From positions 1-37,840 of the forward strand of contig NZ_CP077716.1 of the NCBI RefSeq assembly GCF_019175345.1: DNA of 37,840 nucleotides, in the 5' to 3' direction. Shown here one piece after another: positions 36,373 to 37,840 of this stretch. The DNA comes from Saccharolobus shibatae B12. GTDB lineage: Archaea > Thermoproteota > Thermoprotei_A > Sulfolobales > Sulfolobaceae. A program made the position numbers and the translations under genes. The stretch's first letter is position 1. Each line of letters begins with the position of its first letter. Below the pieces are notes generated by a model that was given only the letters and a program-made list of their open reading frames with translations, was not told where the DNA came from and did not search any database.

Positions 36373-37382
36373 GAATTCCAGAATATATAAGAAGCTTTTT
36401 ATTAGCTTTAGGTGGTGCATTAACAGGTTCTATCCTTAAAATATTTAACCTTTATACTTATGTATTACCTATATTTTTAGTATCGATTTTATTTATGGCA
36501 TTAGGTGTTAAGTTAGATAAATATATTCTTGATAAATACTATTCTTATTTTAGATGGAGAAGAAATAGAATAAAAATAGGAATTATAAGCATTCAAGGTC
36601 TTGAACCTAAAAATGCGATAAGCTGGAATAGTCCTAATTCAATATTTAAAGGGGAAATAAACGAGCTAAAAAATATTTTGAGTAAAGAGTTATCGAACGC
36701 ACTACGTTCACGAAATAACGCTAATGAAAACGATACTGCATTAGATTTTAATATTATTGATATTACTAAAGAAAATCTATCTAAATTCGAAATAATAATT
36801 AATCCTTATGGAGGATCCTATCCAGAAGAGGATCCCATAAACCTCAGCTCATTAAATAAAATTTTAGAATACATAGAGAATGGTGGCATCTTTGTTAATA
36901 TTTCCGATGTACCCTTCTTTTGGCAAGTCAACCCAAAAACCAAAACATGGGCAATAAACTATAACGGAATTCAATTTCAACGTCCGTTAATACAACCTTT
37001 CGCTTATGAATATTTTATCATAAAAAAGCTCAACTTTTTAGTAGCTCATCCATTAAACCCTATAAGATCTTTTAATGTTAATAATATACAAATACCTCCA
37101 GACATTGCAAGACCTATTCTCTTTGACGATTCACTAATTCAAACTGGTATTGTTAAAGACTGTATTAGTGATGTTACAGTCAGATCTACAGATAAATTAC
37201 CAGACTACTTAGGTAGATATATGAAGTATAGCTTCATGATAAGGTTAAGGTTAGGAAAGGGTGAATTTTTGATATCTACCCCACCGTTAGATAGGGATCC
37301 TATAAAGAAATATTTCTTTGAAAAAATTGTAATATGCTTAGGAGAAATGATAAAAGAAAGACACAAGAATTTTAAGAAATAA
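36369..37382 (+). CDS. Membrane-anchored protein with GATase-like domain
   Basis: 337 residues. Two N-terminal membrane helices (about 10-50) and a basic RWRRNR turn lead to a Rossmann/flavodoxin-like domain (about 68-337): IKIGIISIQG, FEIIINPYGGSYPEED, ILEYIENGGIFVNISDVPFFW. The order resembles ThuA/glutamine-amidotransferase class I-like folds, in which NPYGG replaces the catalytic-loop region; no nucleophilic Cys is evident there. A sensor or scaffold role at the membrane with the winged-helix partner is possible. Moderately AT-richer than the conjugation genes; possibly acquired cargo. Confidence 0.55.
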   Translation: MRIPEYIRSFLLALGGALTGSILKIFNLYTYVLPIFLVSILFMALGVKLDKYILDKYYSYFRWRRNRIKIGIISIQGLEPKNAISWNSPNSIFKGEINELKNILSKELSNALRSRNNANENDTALDFNIIDITKENLSKFEIIINPYGGSYPEEDPINLSSLNKILEYIENGGIFVNISDVPFFWQVNPKTKTWAINYNGIQFQRPLIQPFAYEYFIIKKLNFLVAHPLNPIRSFNVNNIQIPPDIARPILFDDSLIQTGIVKDCISDVTVRSTDKLPDYLGRYMKYSFMIRLRLGKGEFLISTPPLDRDPIKKYFFEKIVICLGEMIKERHKNFKK

Positions 37383-37449
37383 TAGAGTTAAACTTGATGA
37401 GATATGTTACGTTTTAGACTTTATTTGCGTTCTACTTCTCTTTCATAAC

Positions 37450-37608
37450 ATGATTCTATTTGCTTCAACATGCAACATAAGGCGTTCTTTTGTTCGTTCT
37501 ATTAAAACGTATTCTAGCTCGGAAGAAATATGTTTACCGTATAGAGAAGAGTTCATAAGGACTTACGAATTTGCGGTTAGACAGATAGGGGTAGGCTTTA
37601 CTGTGTAA
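37450..37608 (+). pseudogene. Remnant of an integrase gene
   Basis: A 52-codon frame contains LPYREEFIRTYEFAVRQIG, which matches LPFREDFINEYERAVRQIG of the intact integrase (about residues 304-322) at more than two thirds of positions. The preceding 30 codons align loosely with the region from the catalytic lysine onward. It lacks the N-terminus, the first catalytic Arg and the whole YxxR/Tyr end. It is diverged in DNA, so it is not a recent duplicate but the trace of a related, different integrase. Confidence 0.75.
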
Positions 37609-37773
37609 GTCCTAAATTATTAAAGAAATTAAACTCGTAAACGCGGAAAACTCCTTTTCCTTAAACCGTAAGTAGAAATCAAGTTTTTCACTTCTTCTTT
37701 TTCTCATTAACATGGACAGGTAAATCGGAAACTTTGACGTATTTTCAAAACGTTTCTGAGAAAACAAAATAGC

Positions 37774-37815
37774 CCTTTCGAGCCCGTGACCCGGGTTCAA
37801 ATCCCGGCCGCGGCA
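37774..37815 (+). tRNA. tRNA-Glu (TTC) 3' fragment, non-functional copy
   Basis: Carries the anticodon loop, T arm and acceptor 3' strand, but the sequence to its left has no tRNA 5' half. In an integrated element this would be the displaced copy in attR. Confidence 0.8.
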
Positions 37816-37840
37816 CTAATTTTTAATTAAATTGAAAGAG
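37774..37840. repeat. att site, right copy of the 67-bp terminal direct repeat
   Basis: Exact copy of bases 1-67. The preceding bases (AAAATAGC) cannot pair with GCCCG to form the anticodon stem, so this copy is a tRNA 3' fragment and not a whole gene. Confidence 0.93.

Noticed and set aside
37612-37800. Minus-strand 62-codon frame at the right end
   Set aside because: It reads antisense through the tRNA fragment in the att repeat.
1-37840. Insertion sequences or transposase genes
   Set aside because: No transposase with a recognisable DDE, HUH or serine-recombinase motif was seen on either strand.

Overview
The window is a complete integrative conjugative element of a thermoacidophilic crenarchaeon, almost certainly Sulfolobales (Sulfolobus/Saccharolobus/Acidianus). 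Evidence: an AT-rich sequence with archaeal TATA boxes close to start codons; an intact pNOB8-type tyrosine integrase beside a tRNA fragment; VirB4-like and VirD4/HerA-like ATPases among membrane proteins; an AspA-ParB partition pair; and many copies of the GTAAACTGGGGAGTTTAC-type motif that I recall from Sulfolobus conjugative plasmids. A 67-bp perfect direct repeat, containing the 3' half of tRNA-Glu (anticodon TTC), starts at the first base and ends at the last. The window is therefore either attL-to-attR of an integrated copy or a circular plasmid cut at attP with the repeat written twice.

Layout. (1) 1-3.4 kb: att site, integrase, a ribbon-helix-helix (RHH) protein and an AAA_14-like ATPase behind a nested dyad. 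(2) 3.4-6.5 kb, minus strand: twelve tightly packed small genes, mostly with 4-base ATGA overlaps, matching the replication/regulation section of these plasmids. (3) 6.5-10.5 kb: winged-helix (wHTH) regulators, a TGT/DpdA-like protein with a C-terminal PCNA-binding motif, and a protein ending in an MCM-like winged helix, in 1-2 gene blocks separated by the recombination motif. (4) 10.5-11.65 kb: a C/D box sRNA and a long gene-free, purine-rich stretch (candidate oriT or long RNA). (5) 11.6-26.2 kb: conjugation section with a HerA/VirD4-like coupling ATPase, an RHH partner, a polytopic VirB6/TrbL-like protein, surface proteins with single anchors, a membrane metalloprotease and a VirB4-like ATPase. 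(6) 26.2-29.1 kb: a TFB-like protein and small membrane and regulatory proteins. (7) 29.1-35.1 kb: a second C/D sRNA, a SWIM zinc-finger operon, two RelE-like toxins, AspA-ParB and an XPD-like helicase, bounded by a 25-bp direct repeat plus the motif. (8) 35.1-37.8 kb: cargo, a third C/D sRNA, a degraded integrase fragment and the second att copy.

How it fits together. The integrase would act at tRNA-Glu; conjugation runs from the coupling ATPase and VirB4-like motor through the membrane proteins. AspA probably controls itself and the SWIM operon through identical operators, and ParB is translationally coupled to a helicase where a ParA would be expected. The most striking finds are three well-formed C/D box methylation-guide RNAs, two RelE-like toxins each overlapped tail-to-tail by a small antitoxin-like gene, and the cassette-like spacing of the recombination motif, several copies of which are read in frame inside proteins.
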